The notes beneath the pieces were generated by a model, which searched no databases, had not been told where the DNA came from, and worked only from the letters and a program-made list of their open reading frames with translations. Source: Alentia gelatinosa (taxonomy: Eukaryota; Annelida; Polychaeta; Phyllodocida; Polynoidae). From it: a stretch of 64,000 bases of DNA. The stretch covers positions 2,132,623 through 2,196,622 of the forward strand of contig OX465592.1 of NCBI GenBank assembly GCA_950022655.1. Reading direction: 5' to 3'. Shown here in pieces: positions 30,804 to 41,269 of this stretch; positions within the stretch are counted from its first letter, which is position 1, and every line of letters starts with the position of its first letter. The position numbers were made by a program, and so were the translations under genes.

Positions 30804-31738
30804 AACTGCACCGATGCTTCACTGCAAAATAAGAAGCGATAACTCAAAACCTAGCAAGACTTTTCAAGATAACAAAATCGTGGGTTTTTTCATTTATGAT
30901 GCTAGAAATGACTGTATCGGACATAAAAAGATTATGGACTGTCACATGAAAGATTAATTTATACCTGAACTACTGAAAAGGGTGGCAATCTTCTCTAAGG
31001 CAATAAGAAAATGATCAGTCAGACATTAGATAAGATTATTTGTTTTAAATTTTTATTTTTTTTGTTTTCATCATAAAATAAAAAAAAGGAGCAAAGCACT
31101 CATGATATGTTTTTGAGAGAGAAAAGTATATCTCAGATATTTGAATCATTGACTCTGATAAGGAACAAATGTTGATTGAGGGAAAGTCACATGTAATTTG
31201 ATGTAAAATGAATGAATAAAGTTTTTGCTCAAAAAACAAAAAAAACAAAAAAAATCGTGACAGATCTCGCTATATCTTAAATTTTATTTGAAATTGATAC
31301 TTCTGAATATTACATAACAAAACTGAAGGTGTACACTACCTCTTATACACACTTGAAATAAAGTAGTTATGTAACACCTATGTTCATCTTGTATTCTATC
31401 AGGTGAGGAACCTAAGTGTCCATCAAAAACAAACAGCAATAATTCCATCATTGCGTGACTCTTTATTGTTTGAACTGGCATGTGGTAGGAGTTATCAACT
31501 GTTCTTCCTTTAACATCTTGCAGAAACGATATCATGTACAACAAAAAACAATACATCAAATACAAAGTGTTTGTAAGTGCTCGCATACGACCCCACACAC
31601 AAACCTCTGCTATGACCAATGATTGTACACTAGAATACAAACATGATCAAGGGCAATATGAAATACAGAAGGAGGAAAGAAGGATTGTAATTAGTAAAAG
31701 AATAGTTGTATATATCTACAAAATCTAATAAAGGCTGA
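30804..31738 (-). other. AT-rich region, possible 3' UTR of the minus-strand exon
   Basis: Little repeat content, AT-rich, stops in every frame. On the minus strand it directly follows the stop codon at 31741. Minus-strand AATAAA hexamers lie at 31462-31467, 31283-31288 and 31052-31057. It is called a UTR only by position. Confidence 0.3.
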
Positions 31739-31842
31739 CTACCCCTTTGGAATCATAAAGATGTCGATAAACGCTGCTATTAAGGAAAAGAATGGGGCTG
31801 CATAAAACCATGCGGGTGACATTCCATGCAAAGACGCAAGTT
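31739..31842 (-). CDS. Probable terminal exon of a host membrane protein (partial)
   Basis: On the minus strand, a textbook acceptor (pyrimidine tract TATTTTCTTTCTTTGCTAG) ends at 31843. The exon starts in phase with two bases and encodes about 33 residues before TAG at 31741-31739. The sequence includes LHGM, then SPAWFYAAPFFSLIAAF and IDIFMIPKG at the C-terminus, which reads as one hydrophobic membrane-spanning helix followed by a short polar end. Composition and codon use look like a real protein, unlike the surrounding repeats. I do not recognise the family and could not find the preceding exon. The 3-kb minisatellite at 32075-35134 would lie in the upstream intron. The main doubt is the short length. 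Confidence 0.45.
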
Positions 31843-32074
31843 CTAGCAAAGAAAGAAAATAGAACAACATTCTATTTAACCTTAAAAAAGACTAGGTAAC
31901 GTCGGTTCTATCAATACGATAAACGCCTACTTTATAACGGCAACCCTGGTAGTTGTACTATTTCAATTTCACGAACTTTATTCTATTAAACTGGTTTAAG
32001 CGCTAGGCTTCGCGATGAGTACAAAGATAATCTGACAAAGATGTCATGAAAATGAAAGTGAGTATGATTGATAC
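31843..32074 (-). other. Presumed intron segment upstream of the candidate exon
   Basis: AT-rich, no frame. It ends at the start of the 46-bp array. Confidence 0.25.
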
Positions 32075-35000
32075 ATACCATAGGATGAAGGGACTGGACC
32101 CTGTATACCAGCGAGGAGGGTAGCAATAGGATACAGGGACTGGAGCCTGTATCCCAGTGAGGAGGGTAGCCATAGGATGAAGGGACTGGACCCTGTATCC
32201 CAGCGAGGAGGGTAGCCATAGGATACAAGGACTGGAGCCTGTATCCCAGTGAGGAGGGTAGCCATAGGATACAGGGACTGGAGCCTGTATCCCAAGGAGG
32301 AGGGTAGCCATAGGATGCAGGGACTGGAGCCAGTATCCCAGCGAGGAGGGTAGCAATAGGATGAAGGGACTGGAGCCTGTATCCCAGCGAGGAGGGTAGC
32401 CATAGGATGCAGGGACTGGAGCCAGTATCCCAGCGAGGAGGGTAGCAATAGGATGAAGGGACTGGAGCCTGTATCCCAGTGAGGAGGGTAGCCATAGGGT
32501 GCAGGGACTGTATCCCAGCGAGGAGGGTAGCCATAGGATGCAGGGACTGGAGCCTGTATCCCAGTGAGGAGGGTAGCAATAGGATGAAGGGACTGGAGCC
32601 TGTATCCCAGTGAGGAGGATAGCCATAGGGTGCAGGGACTGGAGTCAGTATCCTAACGAGGAGGGTAGCCATAGGATGCAGGGACTGGAGCATGTATCCC
32701 TGTGAGGAGGATAGCCATAGGATGCAGGGACTGGAGCCAGTATCCCAGTGAGGAGGATAGCCATAGGATGCAGGGACTGGAGCCAGTATCCCTGTGAGGA
32801 GGATAGCCATAGGATGCAGGGACTGGAGCCAGTATCCCTGTGAGGAGGATAGCCATAGGGTGCAGGGACTGGAGCCAGTATCCCAGTGAGGAGGATAGCC
32901 ATAGGATGCAGGGACTGGAGCCAGTATCCCAACGAGGAGGGTAGCCATAGGATGAAGGGACTGGAGCCTGTATCCCAGTGAGGAGGGTAGCCATATGACA
33001 CAGGGACTGGAGCCAGTATCCCAACGAGGAGGATAGCCATAGGATGCAGGGACTGGAGCCAGTATCCCAGCGAGGAGGGTAGCAATAGGATGAAGGGACT
33101 GGAGCCTGTATCCCAGTGAGGAGGGTAGCCATAGGATGCAGGGACTGGTGCCAGTATCACAGTGAGGAGGTAGCCATAGGATGCAGGGTCTGGAGCCTGT
33201 ATCCCAGTGAGGAAGGTAGCCATAGGGTGCAGGGACTGAAGCCAGTATCCCAGTGAGGAAGGTAGCCATAGGATGCAGGGACTGGAGCCTGTATCACAGT
33301 GAGGAGGTTAGCCATAGGATGCAGGGACTGGAGCCAGTATCCCAGCGAGGAGGGTAGCCATAGGATGCAGGGACTGGAGCATGTATCCCAGTGAGGAGGT
33401 TAGCCATAGGGTGCAGGGACTGGAGCCAGTATCCCAGCGAGGAGGGTAGCCATAGGATGCAGGGACTGGAGCCAGTATCACAGTGAGGAGGGTAGACGAA
33501 GGGTGCAGGGACTGGAGCCTGTATCACAGTGAGGAGGGTAGACATAGGGTGCAGGGACTGGAGCCTGTATCCCAGTGAGGAGGGTAGCCATAGGATGCAG
33601 GGACTGGAGCCAGTATCCCAACGAGGAGGGTAGCCATAGGATGCAGGGACTGGAGCCTGTATCACAGTGAGGAGGGTAGCCATAAGATGCAGGGACTGGA
33701 GCCTGTATCACAGTGAGGAGGGTAGCCATAGGATGCAGGGACTGGAGCCAGTATCCCAGCGAGGAGGGTAGCAATAGGATGAAGGGACTGGAGCCTGTAT
33801 CCCAGCGAGGAGGGTAGCCATAGGATGCAGGGACTGGAGCCTGTATCCCAGTGAGGAGGGTAGCAATAGGATGAAGGGACTGGAGCCTGTATCCCAGTGA
33901 GGAGGATAGCCATAGGGTGCAGGGACTGGAGTCAGTATCCTAACGAGGAGGGTAGCCATAGGATGCAGGGACTGGAGCATGTATCCCTGTGAGGAGGATA
34001 GCCATAGGATGCAGGGACTGGAGCCAGTATCCCAGTGAGGAGGATAGCCATAGGATGCAGGGACTGGAGCCAGTATCCCTGTGAGGAGGATAGCCATAGG
34101 ATGCAGGGACTGGAGCCAGTATCCCTGTGAGGAGGATAGCCATAGGGTGCAGGGACTGGAGCCAGTATCCCAGTGAGGAGGATAGCCATAGAATGCAGGG
34201 ACTGGAGCCAGTATCCCAACGAGGAGGGTAGCCATAGGATGAAGGGACTGGAGCCTGTATCCCAGTGAGGAGGGTAGCCATATGACACAGGGACTGGAGC
34301 CAGTATCCCAACGAGGAGGATAGCCATAGGATGCAGGGACTGGAGCCAGTATCCCAGCGAGGAGGGTAGCAATAGGATGAAGGGACTGGAGCCTGTATCC
34401 CAGTGAGGAGGGTAGCCATAGGATGCAGGGACTGGTGCCAGTATCACAGTGAGGAGGTAGCCATAGGATGCAGGGTCTGGAGCCTGTATCCCAGTGAGGA
34501 GGGTAGCCATAGGGTGCAGGGACTGAAGCCAGTATCCCAGTGAGGAAGGTAGCCATAGGATGCAGGGACTGGAGCCTGTATCACAGTGAGGAGGTTAGCC
34601 ATAGGATGCAGGGACTGGAGCCAGTATCCCAGCGAGGAGGGTAGCCATAGGATGCAGGGACTGGAGCATGTATCCCAGTGAGGAGGTTAGCCATAGGGTG
34701 CAGGGACTGGAGCCAGTATCCCAGCGAGGAGGGTAGCCATAGGATGCAGGGACTGGAGCCAGTATCACAGTGAGGAGGGTAGACATAGGGTGCAGGGACT
34801 GGAGCCTGTATCACAGTGAGGAGGGTAGACATAGGGTGCAGGGACTGGAGCCTGTATCCCAGTGAGGAGGGTAGCCATAGGATGCAGGGACTGGAGCCAG
34901 TATCCCAACGAGGAGGGTAGCCATAGGATGCAGGGACTGGAGCCTGTATCACAGTGAGGAGGGTAGCCATAAGATGCAGGGACTGGAGCCTGTATCACAG

Positions 35001-35134
35001 TGAGGAGGGTAGTCATAGGATGCAGGGACTGGAGCCAGTATCCCAGCGAGGAGGGTAGCAATAGGATGAAGGGACTGGAGCCTGTATCCCAGCGAGGAGG
35101 GTAGCCATAGGATGCAGGGACTGGAGCCAGTCTA
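32075..35134 (-). repeat. 3.06-kb 46-bp minisatellite with 1,287-bp higher-order repeat
   Basis: About 66 units of the 46-bp TAGACT-family core in minus orientation, ending in the terminus GGAGCCAGTCTA (35123-35134). Rare variants recur with an offset of 1,287 bp (for example GCAGGGTCTGGAGCC near 33184 and again near 34471, and a one-base-short GAGGAGGTAGCC at 33164 and 34451). A 28-unit block (about 32505-33791) was therefore duplicated as a whole (33792-about 35130), with few differences since. All long frames here come from the repeat. Confidence 0.97.
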
Positions 35135-35660
35135 AGGACCCATATGTGCATCAAGTATTGCCAACATGTTCCGCTGTCGGCTGACATGTTAAAGTCAAGC
35201 AGTACATAATGTTTATGAGCAGTCCCAGGTTTTGTCTAACTGATCACAGCGGATGAACTCGATGTTATAAAACTACTTGTTCTGTACGATTAAAACCCAG
35301 TAAGTTGAGGTCTTTCAAAAAAACTAAGAACAATAAAATAATCTTATCGTGGTCTTTGTTGCATTCTCGTTACCTAAAGTGATCCGTCTTTATGGAGCAC
35401 GATCTTACAAGATAATCAGCAAGTAAGATCTCGATGAGAAAGCCGCAAGTTTGACCTTTTTCAGGTCTAGTTATGAGGTTGGTTTAATCGTTTAAAGCTA
35501 AATGTCTTCCACTAGAATATGAAAAAAAAAACCGATAAAAACTTTAAAAGATTTAATGAGATTCTCAGAACTCTATTTAGAATATGCACTGACACTCCCA
35601 TCGTGGTTACTGTCGCCTGAGGTTAGCCATGATAGAGATTCAGCCAGTATCATTCAAAGT
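35135..35660. repeat. Dispersed repeat copies (two families)
   Basis: The part at 35335-35430 matches the right arm of the palindrome at 2390-2740 (GTGGTCTTTGTTGCATTCTC). The part at 35530-35660 matches the TGTCGCCTGAGGTTAG repeat. The same two lie near each other at 2650-3195, so they may belong to one larger element. Confidence 0.6.
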
Positions 35661-35901
35661 TGGGTTTTCTTTTCTTTATTTGCAAAAACTTTATTCAACT
35701 TAACAAATGTACAAGGCTTATTTCCCTCTCGTTCATCTTGACCTACAACCTTTTCATTTTGTCAGGTGTGCTCTCTCAATCATGTTTTTGCTTCTTTTTT
35801 TATTTTTTTCAAAAATTTTGATAATCGCCCTAAATGGGCAAAGAGAGATTGATCTACTTAGACCTGACTGACAATTATGGTCGGCATATATGTCTAATAC
35901 T
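35661..35901. other. Unassigned stretch
   Basis: T-rich sequence, no gene. Confidence 0.3.
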
Positions 35902-36118
35902 AAGGACACACTGAGCGAGTGAAGGCAGCGATCTCTGGAATCACCAACGCAGATTGGCGTGTATGTGAGACATCATTTCATAGGAATATCTCCTGCCTAT
36001 AATTTAGCAACTTTGAAGCAATAATCAGGTGAAATATGAAATAATAGCTCACATATAGGCCATTTTGTGTTAGCGATTACAGAACTCGCTGCGTTTCTCG
36101 CTTGGTGTGTCTCCGGCT
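35902..36118. repeat. Palindromic MITE, ACACACCAAGCGAG family
   Basis: AAGGACACACTGAGCGAG at the left is mirrored by TCGCTTGGTGTGTCTCCGG at the right. The middle is the usual GGAATATCTCCTGCCTATAA segment. Confidence 0.88.
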
Positions 36119-36154
36119 TTAGCGAAAGAACTTGAAATTTTTCAAACGATACGT

Positions 36155-36325
36155 TAAGCTCTTAAACAAAGTACAGAAAAGGGTCTTCGTGTAATATCCT
36201 AGATAATTATACTCACGAGGTCCGTTTAATAGTCTAGGATCGTACGTAAAGACCCTTTGCTATATCTCGTACAAGGGTTATTGTTTAACAATATTTAAAT
36301 ATACATGTTCGTTAAGACAATCTTC
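36155..36325. mobile_element. Partial CTAGGATCGTACATG-family element
   Basis: An inverted fragment (TACAGAAAAGGGTCTTCGTG) is followed by a plus fragment (GTCCGTTTAATAGTCTAGG..GTTCGTTAAGACAATCTTC), which stops exactly where the LINE poly-A (T-run) begins. The LINE appears to have inserted into it, although the far side is not seen. Confidence 0.7.
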
Positions 36326-36890
36326 TTTTTTTTTTAAAGGTTTTTATTTATACTGGAGTCAGGGTTTAGCAAAGGTTTTGCTTATCCTCCACCCCCTCCA
36401 GTGTTTCAGATTCCGTGTCGGTGCCGAGCTAGCAGGCTTACATGACGGGTTTTATACATTAAACTGTGGCAGGGTAACATACAATGTATATACATTTGCT
36501 TGACATGTGCAATTTCCGCTCGTATCATCAGATAGTACAAGTAAATTTTGTTTAGAATGGTTGCCGTATTACACTTGTTAATACTAGCAACTTACCAATT
36601 TTGGGTAACTCGGATTAACAGGAGTAAGTCTGCGATTTAGCTTAATATTAATCATGAGTAAAGTTGTACCCTCAAACGTTGTTTTGTAAAGGCTTTGATC
36701 GATTTGTAATCAGGCAGATTACGGGTTGTTGGCGACAGTGAGTTCCACAGGGTCGAACATTTGTATTCAGCAGATTTAAAGTAACTGTTGGTGCGGATGT
36801 TGTTTGCTACTTTCAGTGTGGGGCCTTCATTTTGCCTGGTTGGTCGTAATGGGTTTACTAGATTGTTTACGTTTTGGGATCTAAGAGTCT
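36326..36890 (-). mobile_element. 5'-truncated LINE: RT C-terminus and 3' UTR
   Basis: On the minus strand, 36890-36652 is open for 78 codons before TGA (36654-36652). It reads LRSQNVNNLVNPLRP, then IRTNSYFKSAEYKCS and LWNSLSPTTRNLPDYKS. The LWNSLP-like box near the end of the reverse-transcriptase ORF is a hallmark of several non-LTR clades (CR1/Jockey-type and relatives). A 3' UTR of about 310 nt follows, ending AATAAAAACCTTT and poly-A (T-run 36326-36335). The 5' side stops abruptly at about 36893, which is normal for LINE truncation. The clade is not resolved. Confidence 0.85.
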
Positions 36891-36899
36891 AAAATAAAA

Positions 36900-37434
36900 T
36901 GTCGGTGTCTTATATGCCTATAAGACACCGACATTATAACTCTTCCCGACGACACCTCCTGCCTTTATAACCTCGTAAAACAACCCGATTGAGATCAAAG
37001 AGGGCGGCCGGGAGCCTGACCCGGCTGGGCCCGGCCGGGTGATAGGTCTATATAGGTAATAATGCACAGTTTAATAACTTCTGTTCTTTTTAAGATATCA
37101 GAAAACGGGTTTCAGAACTGTAATCGCCTCTGTTTCACCTACAAATCGATATAAGGAACTTCTAAACAGACTAGGGGATAGGTAGCATCGCTATTCAAAC
37201 GGCCAACTCAGAATCGGTAACAATCGGTGAAAGTGCGTACATCGAAATCTTAAGGTCGGGGAGAGTCGGTCATATCTGACATGGTAGTAATGCCCGACGC
37301 GTCGGGAAAAGCAATAAAATCGGGTCGGTGAAGTGCGTACACCGACCCGATTGACGCAGCTTGTCACAGACCCGACGGATCCGTCGGGGAAAGATAGAAT
37401 CGGGCACAGCCGTCGGGTCGGTGTCTTATAGGCT
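36900..37434 (+). mobile_element. TTAAGCC-family TIR element
   Basis: The left region GGTGTCTTATATGCCTATAA then GACACCGACATT, and right end GTCGGTGTCTTATAGGC. It has the family interior GATTGAGATCAAAGAGGGC and GGTGAAGTGCGTACACCGAC. Confidence 0.85.
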
Positions 37435-38234
37435 TTATGTGGGCAAGTGCTATTAGGTGCGCTATCCTTCGCTCACTTAGTCTGTTTATTTGCCCTGATT
37501 TGCCCGTATTCGTGTTTCATCTGTGTCCCTGTTCACCATCTCGTTTTGAGCGCTTCAGAATATATATTCCCCCATCTATCACCTCGTTCATGTCCCTGCG
37601 CGCTCCTAACTCGATAGCGTACGGGGGACACAGACAAACACTCTTCGGCTTCTTTATAAGTACTAGAAGCAAATAATACGATGAATGAGCGTGCTTTTAT
37701 AAATAAATAACAATTAAAAGGTATAAGTTAGATCTAGCCTTCTGTAAGCCAATTGCTCCCAGTCAACTTGCAATTCCTGCAACTAAGAGACTATGACACT
37801 GGCTCCCTGCTCTGTTCTCGATATCACAGTGAACAGCACACAGATAGTGAAGGGATAATTTGTATGCAGTACCCTGAAAGTCTATATGGACCCCTCTAAA
37901 CTCTAGATGATGGATTTAGCGCGTGCAAGCACGCTCTAATAATAATGTCTGGTTTAAGTAACGACCGCGCTAAATAATAATAATATAATAGCACTCCTGG
38001 TGCCGCTTCCGATCCACTCCAAACCCCCGTACTCCACCCCCCGGGTGGGGTAATTTATCCCATCTGAATATAGCCCCACCTATACATAGACTAACTTGGC
38101 AGGTGCTGTGCGGCTGTACATTGGAAATCCCAGGGTGGTGGGGGTTTGTGTGGGGTGGAGGGGTGTAGCTGTGGTATCTCAGGGTGCCGGCAAGGGTATG
38201 TGGAGGGGTGGAGGGTGGGGTGGGTTGGTGTATA
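37435..38234. other. Unassigned stretch, partly GT/GGGTGG-rich
   Basis: An open frame of 79 codons at 37437-37676 is not recognisable. The part at 38110-38230 is G-rich (GGGGTGGAGGG). No gene is called. Confidence 0.3.
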
Positions 38235-38866
38235 AAGGCCCGGCCCCACTGGTGCGATGCGATTGTCGCAAGTCAATAAAAAGTCATAAAAACGAGGGTC
38301 ATAAAAACGGCGCCGCCCGTCTCATCGCACACGATCACTCCTGTGGGGCCGGGCTTGCGCGTGTGTGCGATGCGACGGATCCATCGCAAAGATAGGGTGT
38401 ACTTCCTATGTATCTGAGAGCTGCAGCATGCTGCACCCTTCATGCCTGTTTCCTTTGATAATACTACACTACTGTGGCCATGGTAGGAGAGTATTTTTGC
38501 ATCTTCAAATGCAAGGTGTCAGGAGATGCTATAGCAAATCTAACTGTGAAAAAGTCTGTGACCGTGAATATAAAGAAGGTTAGTTACATAAGTACCAAAT
38601 TAAATAAAAGTATATTGTTGAAATACATTATATGTAGTCTACATATCCTGACACACACACGTTATAAATATATACATGTATACATATATTGTCATTCCAC
38701 TAGCAGTGCGACGATTCAATCGCACCAGTGGGGCATACCCTGTACTTTTCCTGCGATTGAGTGCAACGAATTCGTCGCAGTTGGGGTAATAAAATTGATC
38801 GAGAGAGCATTTATGGGCCAATAAAACATGTGCGACGATCGCATCGCACCAGTGGGGCCGGGCCTT
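38235..38866. mobile_element. TIR element with 35-bp ends, AAGGCCCGGCCCCACTGG
   Basis: The left end AAGGCCCGGCCCCACTGGTG continues to a TGCGA-rich segment (38235-38270). The right end (38831-38866) is its inverse with about one mismatch over 35 bp. Internal partial copies of the terminus (CACTCCTGTGGGGCCGGGC at 38336-38354, CAATCGCACCAGTGGGGC at 38718-38735) suggest nested or duplicated ends. The middle (38395-38690) differs in character and holds an Ig-like exon fragment. No transposase is seen. Confidence 0.8.
38487..38578 (+). pseudogene. Possible captured immunoglobulin-domain exon fragment
   Basis: Between AG at 38485-38486 and GT at 38579 (AAG|GTTAGT) an open segment reads EYFCIFKCKVSGDAI then ANLTVKKSVTVNIKK. 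Y-x-C followed by an L-x-V strand pattern is how the second half of an Ig domain ends. It is only about 30 residues and lies inside a TIR element, so if real it is either a captured gene fragment or an exon into whose introns two element halves inserted. The Ig assignment rests on this short pattern. Confidence 0.25.
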
Positions 38867-38923
38867 AACTCCGTGCGATCTTAGAATCGTGTGTGGGGGG
38901 TGGGGGTGGGGGGGGGGGGGGGG

Positions 38924-39323
38924 TAGACTTGCTCAAGTCTTTGATAATGAACATTCATCAAATGATTAAAGAAAATCGGAATACAATTCATTATAGCATG
39001 TGTCCTTCTCTGACTGGCCCATGAATCAAATCTACACGGCCGATTACGGATGAGACCAGTCCCTGTGTCACTCAGAAGAGGTGGAGGGGTAGGATACAGG
39101 GACTGAGGCCAGTCTAGGATGAGACCAGTCCCTGTGTCACTCAGAAGAGGTGGAGGGGTAGGATACAGGGACTGAGGCCAGTCTAGGATGAGACCAGTCC
39201 CTGTGTCACTCAGAAGAGGTGGAGGGGTAGGATACAGGGACTGAGGCCAGTCTAGGATGAGACCAGTCCCTGTGTCACTCAGAAGAGGTGGAGGGGTAGG
39301 ATACAGGGACTGAGGCCAGTCTA
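38924..39323 (-). mobile_element. TAGACT-family element with four identical 69-bp units
   Basis: On minus it ends with the hairpin AGACTTGAGCAAGTCT (38925-38940), with the shared CTCTGACTGGCCCATGAATC segment (39007-39026). Four 69-bp units (39049-39324), each bounded by GATGAGACCAGTCCCTG and GGGACTGAGGCCAGTCTA, appear identical. A single unit occurs at 61072-61136. Confidence 0.85.
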
Positions 39324-39974
39324 TAGTTCAGGAAGGCATATTAGGTGGGATCCGGATTCAAATAGTGTTTCCCTAAAAATTGTCATAGATTGACTTGTGC
39401 TGCATATCTAATTAGTTTAAGGAAGTATTTGCTTGTAAACAATAACTAAAGGAAAAACATTGTCTGAAATTATGATATAAAAACATTGCATCATACCCAA
39501 CAAAGCCTTTCTTCTCCATTTTCTGCCTACCACGACAATGCTATAACATATGGCACATATCCCAAAAAGGGGCTTTTTGCTACTTTCCATTTTGATAACA
39601 AAACAGTCCATTTTGACTTCTACTATGAGCACAATAATAATTAAGGTATCAAAATGATCCTCAAAGAAATCTCTACTTGATTAAACTGGACTTTGTTTTT
39701 GCTTCCATGTGGAATTCTATGGAACATTCACTCATATTATAGAAGTCAAACATTTTGCCTAACTTTTAGCATGATTTCAGAGAAAATATGTCAAAAATGA
39801 AAACAGATAAATCACCTCAATAAATTCAAAATATACATGACAATAAAGCCCATATTCCCTGGTTTAATATGATACCCTTTGAAAATCTGTATCTTCATTA
39901 CAGCCTAAGTTATGAGAACTTTTGTATAGCAAGTAAAAAAACCGAGTTTTCAATCCCCAATATGGTTGCGAGGC
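39324..39974. other. AT-rich unassigned stretch
   Basis: No repeat copy within this window and no gene-like frame. It may be unique DNA. Confidence 0.3.
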
Positions 39975-40260
39975 CTATAGGGGTGAGGGTATGTATGTGT
40001 GTGTCGGGTGTGGGGGGTGTGGGTGTGTATATGTATGTGTGCGTGTGGAGGGATGGGGTGTGGGGGTGTGGGGGTTGCAGCTATATGATCTCAGGGTACT
40101 GACGGGGGTTTGTATGTATATATGTGTATGAAGGGGATGGGGGTGTAGGGGGGGGGGGGGGTACAGGTGGGAGTGTGGGGGCTACAAGTGATGTGTACCT
40201 GTTGGGTAGGGGTGGGATTGGGTGCAGCCAGTATATTTGGTGTCAGGTGCCTTGAGAGGT
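39975..40260. repeat. GT/GGGGTGTG-rich low-complexity tract
   Basis: Irregular GGGTGTG and GTATGTGTG words with a G-run at 40148-40160. Confidence 0.85.
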
Positions 40261-41033
40261 TGGAGGGGGTACCGCTTTGAAGGGAGCAGACGTTGGTCTC
40301 ATTGGTCAACAAACACAAGTGGCCAGGACTGACCATTGCCGTTCAGGTGCCTGTAGTGCGAGCCAAGCCGCGACACAGCCACCACCAGCACACTTCCACT
40401 TTCGTCCACCGTCCACGCCTAAAATAGACGGGGGGATTCTCTCAAGGAAATATCGCAGTTAAATGACTGTGGGTTAAAGTGTTGTGTATTTTTTTTTCGT
40501 TCGTGGCGGATAATTACGGTCGGACCGGTGTAATACACGCTAACACCAGGATAGCGTTACATATATGCGGTGATTATCCGCTAGGAGAACCTAAGTCTTT
40601 AAGGAGCGATCACCTTTTACCGGCGCCACTTAGTGCTTAGTTCACGCTAGCCCGAGCGAATCGACGGATGCGCTACGGTGAACTGGCGTCAGCTGAAGTA
40701 CCGCGGACAGTCGCACTACACCCCACTGGACATACACCCACACACACATACACAATCCAATACCGGAGGATACATTGGAATTTTGATACTTTTTGGTGTC
40801 CAGGAGGAAAATCACTGATTTTCCAGGGCTGAGTACCGCATTCGGCGCCTAGATTAAGTCAGGCGTGCCGCAGGGGGTTGTGAGGAGGCCCCCTCAGGAC
40901 CAGGAGAGGGTCAGCAAGTACAGGGAAGGTGGTGGACAGCCACAGTAACGGCTGAAAATCCAAAGTCCTCTCAGAGAAACCCTGGCGTCCAGGAAACCCA
41001 AGAGACGCTGTGCCAGCGACCTGGAGGATCTAG
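40261..41033. other. GC-rich, apparently unique stretch
   Basis: Not matched elsewhere in the window. A short inverted repeat GCGGATAATTAC/GTGATTATCCGC spans about 40505-40582. No frame over about 70 codons is convincing. Confidence 0.3.
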
Positions 41034-41130
41034 TGACGTCATGGAACGGCGGTGACGTCATAACGAGCGTCGCCACATCTGCTTGGAGTACCTATTGCGG
41101 GATGTTTGTAGCTGGGATCCCCGGGTAAGT
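41034..41130 (+). promoter_or_regulatory. Candidate promoter with two consensus CRE sites
   Basis: Two perfect TGACGTCA palindromes lie at 41034-41041 and 41053-41060, 19 bp apart, in GC-rich DNA. A strong donor match, CGG|GTAAGT, sits about 65 bp downstream (around 41124). TGACGTCA is the CREB/ATF site and is common in TATA-less animal promoters. The strand is inferred from the donor. Confidence 0.35.
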
Positions 41131-41269
41131 TGTTTTCCAGAAAACTTAATTTTGGCTTTCATGTGGGAAACAAATATCAGTGTGGTGATTGCTCAGGGTG
41201 TGTTGATCGTGGGAAAATGGAAGGTTTTTGTCTCACGGACAGATCGTAGCGATCCGCTGTGATCCATGG

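Noticed and set aside
31986..35187. Long overlapping open frames encoding Tyr/Pro/Ser/Leu-rich repeat proteins on the minus strand (also at 17250-17903 and 21136-21691)
   Set aside because: They are translations of the 46-bp minisatellite. The unit has no stop and 46 is not a multiple of three, so all frames stay open. No start context, splice sites or non-repeat sequence supports coding.
37437..37676. 79-codon plus-strand frame as a gene
   Set aside because: It begins at the edge of a TTAAGCC element, and no recognisable protein features are visible.
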